Notes under the pieces: generated by a model
The model's input: only the letters and a program-made list of their open reading frames with translations
Told to the model about the DNA's origin: nothing
Databases searched by the model: none
Program-made: the position numbers and the translations under genes
Shown here: positions 48,281-60,725 of the stretch, piece after piece
How positions within the stretch are numbered: position 1 is the stretch's first letter
Layout: each line of letters starts with the position of its first letter
Origin: Typha latifolia
Taxonomy: Eukaryota; Streptophyta; Magnoliopsida; Poales; Typhaceae
DNA length: 64,000 nt
Assembly (NCBI GenBank): GCA_019914945.1
Contig: CM034108.1
Coordinates: forward strand, 320,001-384,000
Reading direction: 5' to 3'

Positions 48281-50692
48281 TGGAGGCTCTTCAGCTGCAA
48301 TGTCTTCGGACTAAAGAGCTCTGTTAGTGTCAGATGAGTTTGACCATTCTTTACAGTTATTTCTGGACGGAGATTTGGTTTGTTTTATGGTTTATTGTAC
48401 TACCTTGCAGTTAGACATCACTTGATGCAGTTTTGTATCATTTGGGGTCTGTAGTACTAATATCTACTCTCTTCCTGTTGGAAACTTGAGATATTTTATT
48501 AAAATTCCTTTCTGGTTCTTGATATTATTGTTTGGACTCTTCCTCAATTCTGTCAATTCAGAGTATTTATCTATTATACAGCCTTATTGGTGCAAGATAT
48601 TATACTATATTAGGATCCTATGTATGATATGGAACACAATCCAAAATTTCGAGATCAATCACTTAACAGCAGAAGCAGCAACATAGAATAATTCAAGTTA
48701 TTTATAAGTTGGAAATATAGGGAACTAATTTTTAAACTTCTTTTTATTTTCCTCTATCCTGTATTACAAACATGGATGTGCAGCAGAGGGCACATGAGCA
48801 CAGCCGACAAAAGAGAGTATACGTAATCTGAGACAGCCCGAAACCGATTTAGCGTCTGATCATTGTATGCCATAGTCATACTAGGTTGGTCTCCGGCGAT
48901 GGTCGGCGTGATTGGTGGCTGTCATCAGACATGCAGGCATGTAGTCTATCAGCCAAGAAGCTCAGAAAGTCATGTGGTGACATCAAGTAGCAGCAGTTTG
49001 CATAGTGGAAACAGAATAAGAAACAAAGATTCTTGATTCATTGAACCCAGAAAATATATATATTGTAGGATATGATTATAAATAAGGGTTGCTTAAATAC
49101 TTTGAATTGGTTATGAGTTCTTAGTTGTGTAATCTCTTTCAGCTCTGCAACTCCATTGGCTTTGAAATCTGAACGTTTTAATGGTCAATTTCCTCGTTGG
49201 CAGGCTAAAAGGTTGGTTGGCAGCCCACCAAGGTCAACAAATCATACAGTGCCAAGCCACATATTAAATGCCAAGATCCTTTCTCGAGTTCATAATAATG
49301 TTTAAGACATAAACAAGTACAATTGGGTAATCAGTTATCTATTGAGATACAAATTAAAAAAGGAGGATGCATCACTTATTTATTTGTGATGAAAAGCCCA
49401 TACGCTGATGCTTTTATTAATTCCAATTACGTTATACGAGCTTAATATATTGAGGAAATGAGTCCAAATAGCTTACATGATCTGGATAGGAATGACCAAT
49501 TTTAATTTTATTTAGATTAAATCTTGAAGCAGCGTAGCAACAAAAGCCCTGTTAAAAAAAAAACAAGTGGCTGCCACCAACAAGGTTAATGCAAGTGAAG
49601 TGAGAGTAGATTGGAAATGGAGGAGGTGAAAGGAGGCAAGCTTGACCACGGGCAGCAGCAGCAGATAGCAACAAGCAAGCAGTGGCAAATGATGACAAAT
49701 GAAGTGAGGGAATGAAACAGAGATGGAGGAGGGGGGGCAAGTCGAATAGGCGGCAGGTGGACTACGACAACAGGGAGGTGGGTAAGGCCGATGATGAACA
49801 TCCATAGGCGAGCGGCAAAGAAAAACTTAGTGGGGGGAGAGAGAGAGAGAGATTGAAGCTAGAAGACAACGACAAACATGCGGAGGGTGGTGAATAGACG
49901 AGGGCAGAGAGAAACTTTAAAGAAAAACAAGAGAGAAAGTCTCTTCCTCCCTTATTAGTGACTCAGGCTAATCTTTGCTTTTCTTCTCTATTATCTCCTA
50001 GTATTATAAATCAAGATTTTTTTTTCTCTAATTTCTACATGTTAGTGGGGATTTTTATATCCCTCACAAAGGCTTGGTGAGTGACATCACCTGATGAAAT
50101 TGATGAAGCCCCATGTCTTTGTGGAACTCCCTTCCCCTGTCCCCACATCCATCATCCATAGATGATCCATCAGAAGGATCCTTCAATCGGACGGCCTAGA
50201 TTATCCTATAATTATCTAAATTTGACCCCACATCTGACCTTTAAACAACCAGCTAAGATTAAAATTTTCACTTAACAACAAGGAAGGAAAAAAGAAAAGA
50301 AAAGAAGAAGTTTAGATTAGAGTCCAGTTCCGTTACCGGCGACTCCTATACGAAGCACCAAACACCGAATTCGACCAACTTAAATCCCGACACGTGCACT
50401 AGATACAAATCCAAGAAGCTTTAGCGAGTCATCCTTGTGAACAGAACAAAACAAAGGAAGGTAGTTTTGGGGGAGTCGTCGCACCACCTAGAGATCTCCA
50501 GTAATTCTACGTGGAGGTATAATTGACGTCTGATCAGATAGCGTAGGATCCTCAGTTGAGTACACGTGCTGTTTATTCATCTCTCGTTCTCTCCTTTTTT
50601 ATTTTATTTTTACTTTGCTTCCATGCATGGGTTTCTCCTCCAATCCATTGCCCAAAAGTGACCCTAATAAAACAACACAAGAGAGAAAAGAA

Positions 50693-50733
<41 letters not shown>

Positions 50734-51013
50734 GAGGCTAAAAGAGAAGCTGACCCATTTCATTCAAGAAGAGTAGATTTCCAACACTCCCCAAGAGAGA
50801 GCAGAGTGGAGGGCAACAGAGAGCAGGGTTGGAATCCAGTGGTCCGGATCTTGTTCTTCCCAAAGAATCCAATAAAATCCCATCTGGGTATCTCTCAGAT
50901 GGTTTCAAAGAGCGATAATTCAAAATTTCTGAGGAAATCTTTGATAGCCATTTGAGTTCTTTCGTTGGTTCTCTATTCCTGTTCTCCAATTTCAGCACCG
51001 TCCCCTGTTTCAG
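48281..51013. other. UGD 3' flank and upstream region of the ZAT gene
   Basis: 48281-48700 is a T-rich UGD 3' UTR. 49560-49970 is purine-rich, with a short (GA)n run near 49835-49850, and appears low in complexity. A long CT run at 50695-50732 lies in the probable leader of the zinc-finger gene. No other gene or RNA recognised. Confidence 0.5.
50695..50732. repeat. (CT)n microsatellite upstream of ZAT gene
   Basis: Run of about 19 CT units, 280 bp before the ATG. Such tracts are frequent in plant core promoters and 5' UTRs. Confidence 0.9.
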
Positions 51014-52543
51014 ATGGAAGGAGAGAGGATTCAGAAACACAGATGCAAGTACTGCAGGAAGAGCTTCCCTTCAGGAAGGTCGTTGGGTGGGCACATGAGG
51101 TCTCACATCCACAAGGCGAGCTCTTCTTTGGACGCCGACGAGATGCCGCAGAGTAGCCGGAGCTTGGTTGGGTCAAATGGTGGTTATGGGCTCAGGGAGA
51201 ACCCCAAGAAGACATGGAGGCTGTCGGATTCCGGTGCGGAGTCTTCTCTGCGAGGTGAGATGCAGTGCGGGGAGTGCGGTAAGGAGTTATTTTCTTGGAA
51301 AGCTCTTTTTGCGCATATGAGTTGCCATTCTGAGAGGCCTAGCCATTGTTCAATGGAGGAAGGGGAGCAAGAACAGCAGCAAGAAGAGCATGAGTGTTCT
51401 TTGAGCATTGGTGGTCACAAGATGAGTTTTTGGAGCCATTCAGATGATGAAGTGGTCACAGTAAAGGTGCCGAGGAAGAGAAAGAGATCGAGGAGGGCGG
51501 CGCCGATCCCTGCATCCTCTTTTCCGGCGACCGAGATCGACAAAGAGGCGGAGGAGGGAGCCATTAGCCTTCTGATGCTGTCAAGAGATGTAGATCACTG
51601 GGATGGATTTTATTCTGTTCAGGAATCCTCTGATAAGAATTCTGTGGTTTTGGAGGATAGGAGGGTCGGTGAAAGGGATGGCGATTTGGTTTCTGATGCA
51701 AGTGAAATGGCGAAGGCAAAGAGGCTCGAATTGGAGAGGAAGGGATCTCAATTGGGTGTTTCGGGAAGTGGGTATCGGAGAGATGCGTTCAAGAAGGTGG
51801 AATCTGATGCTTCTGATGATGGCCTAGTTGGAGGTGATGAGTTCAAGAAGCCAAACTCCCTTGAGGACTGTGAGAAAGATCTGAATTGTGATGTTACTGG
51901 ATTCGGGGTCAGAAAGAGATCAAGTGGAATCGAATTCGAAGTTGGGAAGCATTCTCCAAGTAAAAGGAAAAGATCCAAGACTCTGGATGCTAAATTGGGA
52001 AAAGATTATGTCAATGGCCATTGTCTTGATGCTTCTGATGGTGCTTTTGATAAGGTCAGGGAGGAAAGAAGCAAATTCAAGTGCGCAACCTGCAACAAGA
52101 CCTTCCACTCCTACCAAGCTCTCGGTGGCCACCGAGCAAGCCACAAGAGGTTCAAGAGCTGCCTTGCTTCGGCCACGACCGACGGTAGCGGGAACAGCAT
52201 GGATACTGACGCTTCCATTGACCAGAATGCAATAAAAGGAAGCTATGGATCACTGAAGAAGGTCAAAGGCCATGAGTGCCTCACTTGTGGCAAGATGTTC
52301 TCATCACGCCAGGCTTTGGGAGGCCACACGAAGTCTCACATTGCTTCAAGTTCCAATGGAGAAGCCACTGTGATTCAGCATCAGTTGGTCGAGATGCCAC
52401 CCGACTTGTTGGATCTCAATTTTCCAGCTGCCACAGTTGCAGATTCTGTTAGTACTAATGGGAATTCTGAACTGAAATCATGGTGCGCCACGACCGCGAG
52501 CAACCTTCAGCATGAGACACTAGTTGGTGTGATCTCAAATTGA
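51014..52543 (+). CDS. C2H2 zinc-finger protein, ZAT type, with EAR repressor motif
   Basis: Predicted nuclear DNA-binding transcriptional repressor of 509 residues from one exon, as usual for plant ZAT genes. Finger 1 (residues 11-31) is [21 protein letters not shown]. Finger 2 (85-105) is [21 protein letters not shown], where QALGGH is degenerate. Finger 3 (357-377) has [13 protein letters not shown] and finger 4 (422-442) [13 protein letters not shown], both with the plant-specific QALGGH core. A basic nuclear-localisation-like stretch (PRKRKRSRR) lies near residue 155. The C-terminus has an EAR motif, DLLDLNF (464-470). The architecture resembles ZAT1/ZAT4/ZAT9. The exact orthologue is not clear, so no symbol is given. 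Confidence 0.93.
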   Translation: MEGERIQKHRCKYCRKSFPSGRSLGGHMRSHIHKASSSLDADEMPQSSRSLVGSNGGYGLRENPKKTWRLSDSGAESSLRGEMQCGECGKELFSWKALFAHMSCHSERPSHCSMEEGEQEQQQEEHECSLSIGGHKMSFWSHSDDEVVTVKVPRKRKRSRRAAPIPASSFPATEIDKEAEEGAISLLMLSRDVDHWDGFYSVQESSDKNSVVLEDRRVGERDGDLVSDASEMAKAKRLELERKGSQLGVSGSGYRRDAFKKVESDASDDGLVGGDEFKKPNSLEDCEKDLNCDVTGFGVRKRSSGIEFEVGKHSPSKRKRSKTLDAKLGKDYVNGHCLDASDGAFDKVREERSKFKCATCNKTFHSYQALGGHRASHKRFKSCLASATTDGSGNSMDTDASIDQNAIKGSYGSLKKVKGHECLTCGKMFSSRQALGGHTKSHIASSSNGEATVIQHQLVEMPPDLLDLNFPAATVADSVSTNGNSELKSWCATTASNLQHETLVGVISN

Positions 52544-55067
52544 TGAGGGTGGAGGATTGTACAGTGAATAAGTTCCTGTTACATTCATTCTTTTGATTTC
52601 ACCAACTGAGGTAAGAATTTTCTGTATGAGCTGAATGAGTTATTGATGAAGCTCAGTGCTAAAAAACAGTTTAGCTTACTGATATTGATTTGGTCTTGTT
52701 ATCTTCTCACGTTTTTCTTCTTCTTCTTCTTCTTCTTCTGAGAAATACTGATTGGATTTAGTTAGGAAGCCTTTTCTTCTCTCTTTTGCATTCTGATACA
52801 GTGTCCAGAGAAATGTTAAAAGAACAATCAGGTGCTTCTCCAGCTCTTTTAGTTTGCTTGTCAGTGAGAATTTTTATTTGTCTCACAATGTTGTTTTTTT
52901 AACAATGCCTCTTCTCTTTCTATGAAGATGTCAAATGTAATTGAGATGGTGAAACTTTGTAGTCCTAACTCAACCCAGTTGCCATTATCCTGAGTTCATC
53001 TTAAAGAGAAGTGTGAAGTTCAGAAGTCAGCTCCAGTTAGGAAGAAAGGCTTGGCTTTTCTCTGACCTTGTGCTAAAATTGTGAATTATGGGGATTTTTC
53101 TATGAAGTAGAGCAGATTGAAAGCATCCCAACCGAGCAATTAAGGGAACAAAACAATAGCTGACCTGGGATTAGAAGATTCATATCTGGGCCAGAAATGA
53201 TTTGGGTGTTCAGATCTTACAACCTCTGTCTACCATTTTAATAGTAGTAAGAGGACATGTGATCTCTAAGTTGGTTGTCGTTCACTTGGCCACGGAAACA
53301 CATGACAACCCCCACCTCCCTTACTTATATCTTGGTGTCCTTATTCTTTCCATGCTTAGCCAAGTAGTAGAATACATCACTGCATACACACACACACACA
53401 CACACACTTATATATATCTTTATTGCGATGGTTTAAATGCTCCTCATGCACATCTCTTCCCCCTCCTGTATCCAGCCCATCACACTTGTGAGTCCATGTC
53501 CTTTTCTTCCTTCTTTTTCTTGAACTTAGCATTGGGAAGCATGACCCTTAATTAGAGGACTTCCCCACTCCCCCCCTCACATTCACAACCTGTCAGAATC
53601 CATATCTTATCTTAATACACAGATATGACATGGTAAGTAACATTTACAAAGTTGTCACTTATTTGGCAAAACGAGCTTGCAAAATATTACTCAAATTTGT
53701 AGCTAAGTTGACTAAGATTTGAGTTTAATTGCTGGTTAAAGCAACAAATCTACTTGGATCTTTGCTGGATCCAATCCAGAGTAGGTTATAGTTCATACAT
53801 TAGCTTGATCTTAATTAATAGAGAGCTCAATGCTAGGTATGTAATGGAGGTCACGAGAGTCGATTAATATTGACCTTAATTGGCCTAGGTGGTCCATGGT
53901 GACTGATAGGATCTGTAGAGAGACTGAACTCAATCTTTTCAGAGAAGCTCAACATTCATCAATAATATTTTACAAGAAGGAAAAAACAAACAGTCTCACT
54001 GGTCTCCAAACCTACCTTTGCTAGGGTTTAGCTATAGATCTTTTCCACTCTTCTAGATGATCTCTCTTGCCACCAGTAATCTCCTCCCCTTCCTTTCCCT
54101 AGTTTGAGTTACTGACAGGAGCCCAACCCCTTCTTGCCCCTCGCTTCTTTCATGCCTCCTGTTTCACCTTCTTCCTCATCTCTTCCTCTATTCGTTGACA
54201 CTGACATCATTGCCCTCGTCACTCTTCCACTATGATGGTCTCTTATTATTCTCCACTCTTATTTCTTATCTAGTACACTAATTCCTCCTCTGACTCCCTT
54301 ATCCTTATTATCTTTGACCCCTCATCCCTTCCCTCCCTTGTCGCCTCGATGGATTTTAGCCCCTCCCATCCAATGCCACCTTTCGTCGTGCTTTTGAACA
54401 CTTGTTGCAACCTTGCTTCTTCTGCAACTCTGTCAGCTATGATCTCATATCGTCAAGCTCAAATTCCTTTTATGTCTAAGCACTTGGATTTTCTTCATAC
54501 AGTTGCTAGTGAAGGTCCTCCTATGAAATTAATCGCCTGGGGCTATGGCTTCACCTTCATCCACTAGTCCCTCATTGTGGTCGTGATTTCTCAATTGTTT
54601 TCGCCGTCATATCTTTTTTATTTTTCTTTTCTGTTATCTTTAATAATATTTCTATTGTGTTAGTTAGAAATTCTTCTTAGCATTCGAGTTTCAAAGAGTT
54701 ATATTTTTTTATCTGCGGAAGCACAACAAAGCTACAAATTAAGTAAAGAAATTTTTTTTTTTTGTGTGTGTGTTTTTATAATTGTGTTATTTTATGATTG
54801 TAATTAAATATGAGAGTTATATTAAAAGATCATTATTGCCATATTATCAATTGTCTTCAACAAATAAAAATTTGTGCCCACGAGCTTTCCTTAACAAAAT
54901 ATATTTTACGAAACAAAAATCTGTTAATTTTTAAGTCCAAAAAGAAAAGGGGGGGAAAGAAGAATATTAGTATGGTTACCGAATTTGTTGACGTCATCTT
55001 CTTCTTCGATAAACTTTTAATCGCCAATTATTAGTAATTTTCTCTCTCCCCTTCGCCGTCCGCCGAG
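52544..55067. other. Intergenic region, no gene supported
   Basis: The beginning is the ZAT 3' UTR, with (TTC)n near 52715-52738. A (CA)n run lies at 53386-53408. The stretch 54000-54570 is C-rich and contains a 72-codon plus ORF (54349-54567) without recognisable domains. 54600-55000 is AT-rich and likely promoter for the next gene. Confidence 0.5.
53386..53408. repeat. (AC)n microsatellite
   Basis: Uninterrupted AC run of about 23 bp in intergenic DNA. Confidence 0.9.
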
Positions 55068-57978
55068 ATGGAATACAGCGCGCATCACCAGGTCTACACT
55101 GCGCCGGCGGCGCACCAGACCTCCTCCTTCTCCTATTTCTCGAACCCTAACCCTAACCCTACTACTAACCCCAGTCCCATTCCCGTCTATGCCAACCCGG
55201 TACCCCCCGATGCCGCCGCCTACTCATATCCTCCGGCTCCGCCGGCGCCGGCCGGAGTTGCCGTCGCCTCGTATAACTATGGTCCGGCAGGAGGGGACTC
55301 GGTGCCGCAATATGCTGTGGTTCCCATCACCTATCAACCCGTAAGTGATCTCTCTTCTCTATGCCCTAATCTTATGTCGATTTTGGCATGTGAGTTATAA
55401 TTTTTTCTATCATTTATTATAGAAATACTATGCGCGTTTTGATTTTTTTTTTCCTTTCCCCATTTTGTGCTCGGATGATTTAGATATTTGGTGTTAGTAG
55501 GCCTGCACTTGTCGAATGCTGATGAGGAATGTGGTTGGTATCTTTTTATTTATTTGTTATGTTTAGTTAAAGCATTTGTCAATTTGATTTGCTAGGATGA
55601 TAGCATCGATGAACAAATCCACCCATTGATGCTATTGTACCAAATATGAACGTGGCATTGTGGCATGACTTACCAGCTTACATGCTAGCTATCACTTATC
55701 AACTAAGATTTCCTTTTTCGGTGTAATTGATGACTGGAAATGGTTTTTGGTCATTTACTATTGAGTCAAAACAGCTTAATGGAATTAATAGGTTATCTCT
55801 ATACATTCTATCAAGTTCAAGTCATCTTATTGGATTTTGTCATAAGTGATCTAGCCATATTATTCATGGCCTCATTTCATTTCGTACTATATATGCAATC
55901 ACAGAAAACTCTATATTGGGTTCAGCTCTCTTATAGAACTCGAGGGTATTACTTGGTGTAGTTGTAAGGTTTAGCCCTTGCATCCAAGAGATTATGTGTT
56001 GTAAGTCTTTAAAACAATCTCTTTTTAAAAAGGGTAAGGTTGTGCTCATTTTCCCTCCCAGACCCCAAGCCCAAGCTTTGTGACACAGCGACACCCCTTT
56101 ATCACTTATAAATGCCTGATATACTATGTAAGTATGTATGCTTATATCACTTTAGTACATAAAGAAGTTGAAACTTTCTCTGTCTTAGTCTTAAGAGATA
56201 TTATGTATGCTTATATCACTTACATATGATTTGAAGGTAAGTGTGTTGTGGAATTATTTATTGGAAACACATCTTCCCCATTTGTGTGTGTCTATTCGTG
56301 TTGCTTACTATAAAATGTTTCTTGAGAAATAGACATTCTTTCCTCTTTGTCTGCGTTGGTGGGACTGTCAGCAGAAAATGCACACACAAACACACAAGTG
56401 CGGACGTCGATCTGTATGGATGAATTTTTTTTTAAAACTATAAATGTAGAAATTGACTCTTTTTTTGTTTTCTTTTCCCTGTCCTGTAGATGATGAGTAA
56501 TACTGTGCCCAAGACAAACTCCTTGGTGTTGGAAGCAAAAACACAGAAGCTTATTCAAGGAGGTGCTGCAGCTTGCTCTATAAGAGTGTGCTCCATATGC
56601 AATGTCGTTTGCAATGGTGAGAAGGTGTTTGCTTCTCATCTGACCAGTGAGAAGCATTTGATGAAGGTAGAACAGATAAATGAATATTAAACTTGACCAG
56701 ATATTATGTTATGTTGTTTTATGTGTCTGATCTTAAGAGATTCATGCAAAAGTTGAGGCTATATTGCAGCAGTATGCTAGCATATGCTGATTCTAGGAAA
56801 TAATATGCCATTTTGATAGTCTTATTTAGCAGCCAAAAAGGTGAAACTTGTTACTAATTTTGTCTTGTTTTGCTGCTTGTTCTTTGATTGGAGTGTGCAC
56901 TAAATTTTGCTGTAAGTGCTCGACTACAGCTTAGATGTGTTGAAATGCTAATTACCAACGTGATGTTAATATGTTATAAAATTTATATGTGAGTATATCA
57001 TATCTTGTAAACCTTTACTTGAGATGGAGTGTGATGTATATCATTTCCTGTTACAGTTGTTATTATCCTTATTTGTAGATTAGAACAATAGGAGATCCGT
57101 GGAATGTTAAAAATTTGGATTGCCTCATTGGCTTTCCACTTTAAAGGATTAATAATTTATCATCCGTAAGGAAGACATTATGTTTTGAAAAGATAACTGA
57201 AGATGAGTATCCTGGCATTCTGGCAACTGGCAAGGGTTCCATGATATCATTGTGGGGTAATGGGTATAGACTGCAGGAGTATACTTTATGTTGGAATGCT
57301 GATGACAGCTTGTAATGAAGAAAGTTGCATCATTATGAATATATTTCTGAAAAGGGTAATTCCAGAAACTGCATTTTCAGTGATGTTGTTGCACTAATCA
57401 TTCAGTTTTTGTTTTTCTTTTATCAGAGTCAAATTCTCCCATGATTATTGAATCTTCCGCTGTCAAAATCAATCTCACCATCTTTTATTTTTCAGGCTTT
57501 AGGAAGACAGCCAGCATCTAAAAGTGGTTTGAAGAAGGGCTTGTTGAGAGTACCAAATTTCATTCAATCTGTTTACTGTGAGGTCTGTAAGCTTAATTGT
57601 AACAGTCTGGATGCCCTTAACAACCACAAGTTTGGTAAGAAGCACCAGAGAAACTTGCAGAAGCTTCAAGAGTCTATGATGCCTAGCTCCTCTAATGCTG
57701 TTGTGGGCTTCGTGGCTAGTGCTATGAAGGATGCTTCAGCTGCCAATAAAGGAAAAGCTGCAATTGAGCAAATGAAGAGAAAGGCTAAATGTGCATCCGA
57801 TGAAGATTTGGAGACTAAAAAGCGGAAGGTTTTGGAAGGAGGGGCTGCTGCTTCAGCAGTTAGAGTGTGCTCACTTTGCAATATTGTTTGCAACAGCCAA
57901 AAGGTCTTTGAGTTTCATATTGCTGGGCAGAAACATATTGCTATGGTAAAGAGACAACAGGAGACAAATGTTACCTAA
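55068..57978 (+). CDS. U1-like C2H2 zinc-finger protein (ZFR/ZNF346-like fingers)
   Basis: Predicted 310-residue nucleic-acid-binding protein, probably nuclear. The three coding exons are 55068-55340, 56490-56666 and 57496-57978, all GT-AG and phase 0. Exon 1 encodes a Pro/Tyr/Ala-rich disordered region with an NPNPNP run. Exon 2 carries one finger, RVCSICNVVCNGEKVFASH..EKH. Exon 3 carries a second (YCEVCKLNCNSLDALNNHKFGKKH) and a third (RVCSLCNIVCNSQKVFEFHIAGQKH). The C-x2-C-x12-H-x5-H spacing is the U1-type (zf-met) found in double-stranded RNA-binding proteins such as ZNF346. A basic patch (KRKAKCASDEDLETKKRK) sits between fingers 2 and 3. Fingers 1 and 3 are clearly related and share the preceding GGAAA-(C/S)-x-(I/V)RVCS sequence, so the gene has had an internal duplication. 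Confidence 0.85.
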
Positions 57979-60261
57979 TTTGGATGCAATTGTAAATAGT
58001 TGGACTTTTGTTGCTACATTGTTGTAGGCATTTCTGCATGATTCCTCTTGTTTAAATTGTCGGGTAAACAAATTAAGATCTATGGTGTTGCTACGTGACA
58101 TGCTCCAATTTGGTATAGGAGTAAAAGTCTGACTAATGCCAATATTCAGAGTTGTAAATCAAGTAGCTCTTGTTTGGAAAAATGTGCTTGCGGAGCATTT
58201 TTTACTTAGACGTTCAGTAAAGTATTCAATTGAGCATGATAAGAATGACAATCCGAGGACACACAATAAGTTAAACATTGTTATAGATTTGTCTGCAAGT
58301 CTTCTATGGCCACTCATTCTTGTCTGTGGATTTGACCATCTTTGTACTTTTATGTATCCAATTTCTATTTTAGTTTTGAATTACTATTTATGTGGCTCTT
58401 GTTAAGTAAGTATGTGCATTGAGTTTTGACCAAGAGATTGTAGAGAATCCTTCTAGTGTGTTTCCATTGCTAGGCATTTTTTGAGACAGATTTATCCAGT
58501 AACTTGGAGGAAATGTGGCCGATTGTTACAAACTGGTAGAAGACTCGGTGGTTGATATCTCCCTTTTAATGGAATATTTAATCAGAGTGGTTGGGTTGCA
58601 AAGTTACTCAACATTAATTGAAGTTTGAGTCTTTTTATGTTATGGGATTCGTGCACAGCATTAAATCTTCTACCCGATGATAAAGTTGTGAAATCTTTAG
58701 AGTTCAACTTTTTTTTTTTTTTTTTTCCTAACATGATGTACTAGAGGTATGTTATGTAACATACAAATAATGCCCAGATGTCTTTTGCTGTTTCTCGTGA
58801 ACCATCTTTCCCTGAACATCCTCTTATACTCTTGTATCATCTAACTCTCATTTGATGTTTTATTTAATCTGCATCTCTCTTAGAGATCCATTTTGTTCTT
58901 CCCCAAAGGTGATAATTTGGAGGAATTCTCCAAAGTTTGATTGGGTCGCTAAAAGAAAGAGCAGCATGCCTGCATCCGTGGGCCACGTCTCGCTTTAGGA
59001 AAGGAATCCCGAGGCAGTATTCAATCAATACTATCATCACTCCACGCGAATCGACTATTGAGTTTTTCAAGGCATGCAGAACTTCATCCCCCAAAAAGAA
59101 ACAAAAATAAAAAAGGCATGCAGAAGCTTTGATTTGGGTGTAGAATTCTATGCCGCCTTATCCAAAAACAAAATTAAAAATAAAAGATCTCATGGGAACG
59201 AAAGAATTCTTCGGAATAAAATGACAATGATCAGTTTTACTCCACTTGAAAGAGTGTGGTTATGAGACTAATACTCTTTATGCATAAAATATCTTAGTCA
59301 ATCATTTATATATACATATGTATTAAAAAAACTTAAGAATATACTACTCCATACAAACAGATTAGTACAAAAATAAGCAGACTACATAAAGATCATTATC
59401 CAAGATGAATAAAGAGAAGAAGATAGAAAGAAAAAAAAAGAAGGGAAACTGCACGCCGGCGACTATGTGGCATCAAAAACTGCCAACCTTGGGAGTCCAA
59501 ACGCGCGAGTAAATAAAATTCCTACTCAAAATTAATATTAGTCTTGTGGATCTACATGCAGGTTCTGTGTACGTATAGACAGCACCAGACCTAAATAATC
59601 AAAACTTCTTCCACAGGCCCGATTTATCTAATACTCCAAAACAACCTGCAAGATTTTGCAACAATCATATAGGGTAATAATAGAGTAGTTGTTCATTTAA
59701 TTTTCATGAAAAGTATACAGGGAAAAGGAAAAAAAAAAAAAGGAATGGTGCAAGGACCTGCATGCAGATATGAAACTCCACAGTACTGGAAATTAAAAGA
59801 CGGAAAATAAGGAAAGAAAAAGGAAGGTGAATATTAACTTCCTCTTAAAGATAGATGTCAGCAACCACCAAAACAATGACTTTTATTATCAGTGCATCAA
59901 GAGAGAAAGACACACTATCATTCAAAACTGCATTATAGCCATAAATGTTATTATCGTGCACCCTTCTTGATTCTCCACCCCTCCCAATGTATGAATGTTT
60001 TCAAGTTTCAACAGCGGAAAGTACCTTTTTGGTCTACAATGTTAGGTACTTCCTAAAACAAATCCTGTGCGGCATCTTTTAGTTTCTGTACCTATGATGA
60101 GTTGCACCAAATATGCTCCAAAAATTAATTATGCATGCACTTTAATCAGTTTATTTTAGCGATATATATCATGGATGCATAAAACAGTAAATTTTATAAG
60201 GGAAAATTAAGAAGACTAAGAATATAGAGTTGTGGATAAAGTAGTACCTTAATTATTATGC
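57979..60261. other. Convergent intergenic region, no gene supported
   Basis: Begins with the zinc-finger gene 3' UTR and ends with the WRKY 3' UTR. It contains a poly-T run near 58709-58727 and A-rich tracts. Short ORFs at 58136-58405 (+) and 58864-59094 (-) have no recognised domain. Confidence 0.5.
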
Positions 60262-60650
60262 TCATCCTTTTCTTACTCCAGGAGGTACCATATCACCCAA
60301 CAACCCCTCGTCCACAAAAACAGATGATGAACTGCTTCCTGGCATGAAGAGCTGGCGATCTCCATGCGACGGTCGCAGTACATGTCCAGCGGCGGCATCC
60401 CCCTGAGGAGGGTTATGGAGGAACGACTGCATTAATGATGGATGAGGCAACTGCGGCACCGTCGACATTGCTAGATGCTCTGCGAAGGTAGCTGCATTGT
60501 GAACATGAGCGCTGCTGCGTGGGAAGGACACGGTGTGGTGGCAGTGTTGGCCTTCGTAGGTCGTGATCACAATCGATGGATCCTCCGATGAGCGCTCCAC
60601 TCGCTTCTTCACCATGCATTTGCTGTTTGTGCACCGGTAGTAGCTTCTGC

Positions 60651-60725
<75 letters not shown>

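Noticed and set aside
54349..54567. 72-codon plus ORF in the intergenic C-rich stretch
   Set aside because: No domain, no splice or promoter context, and composition similar to the surrounding noncoding DNA.
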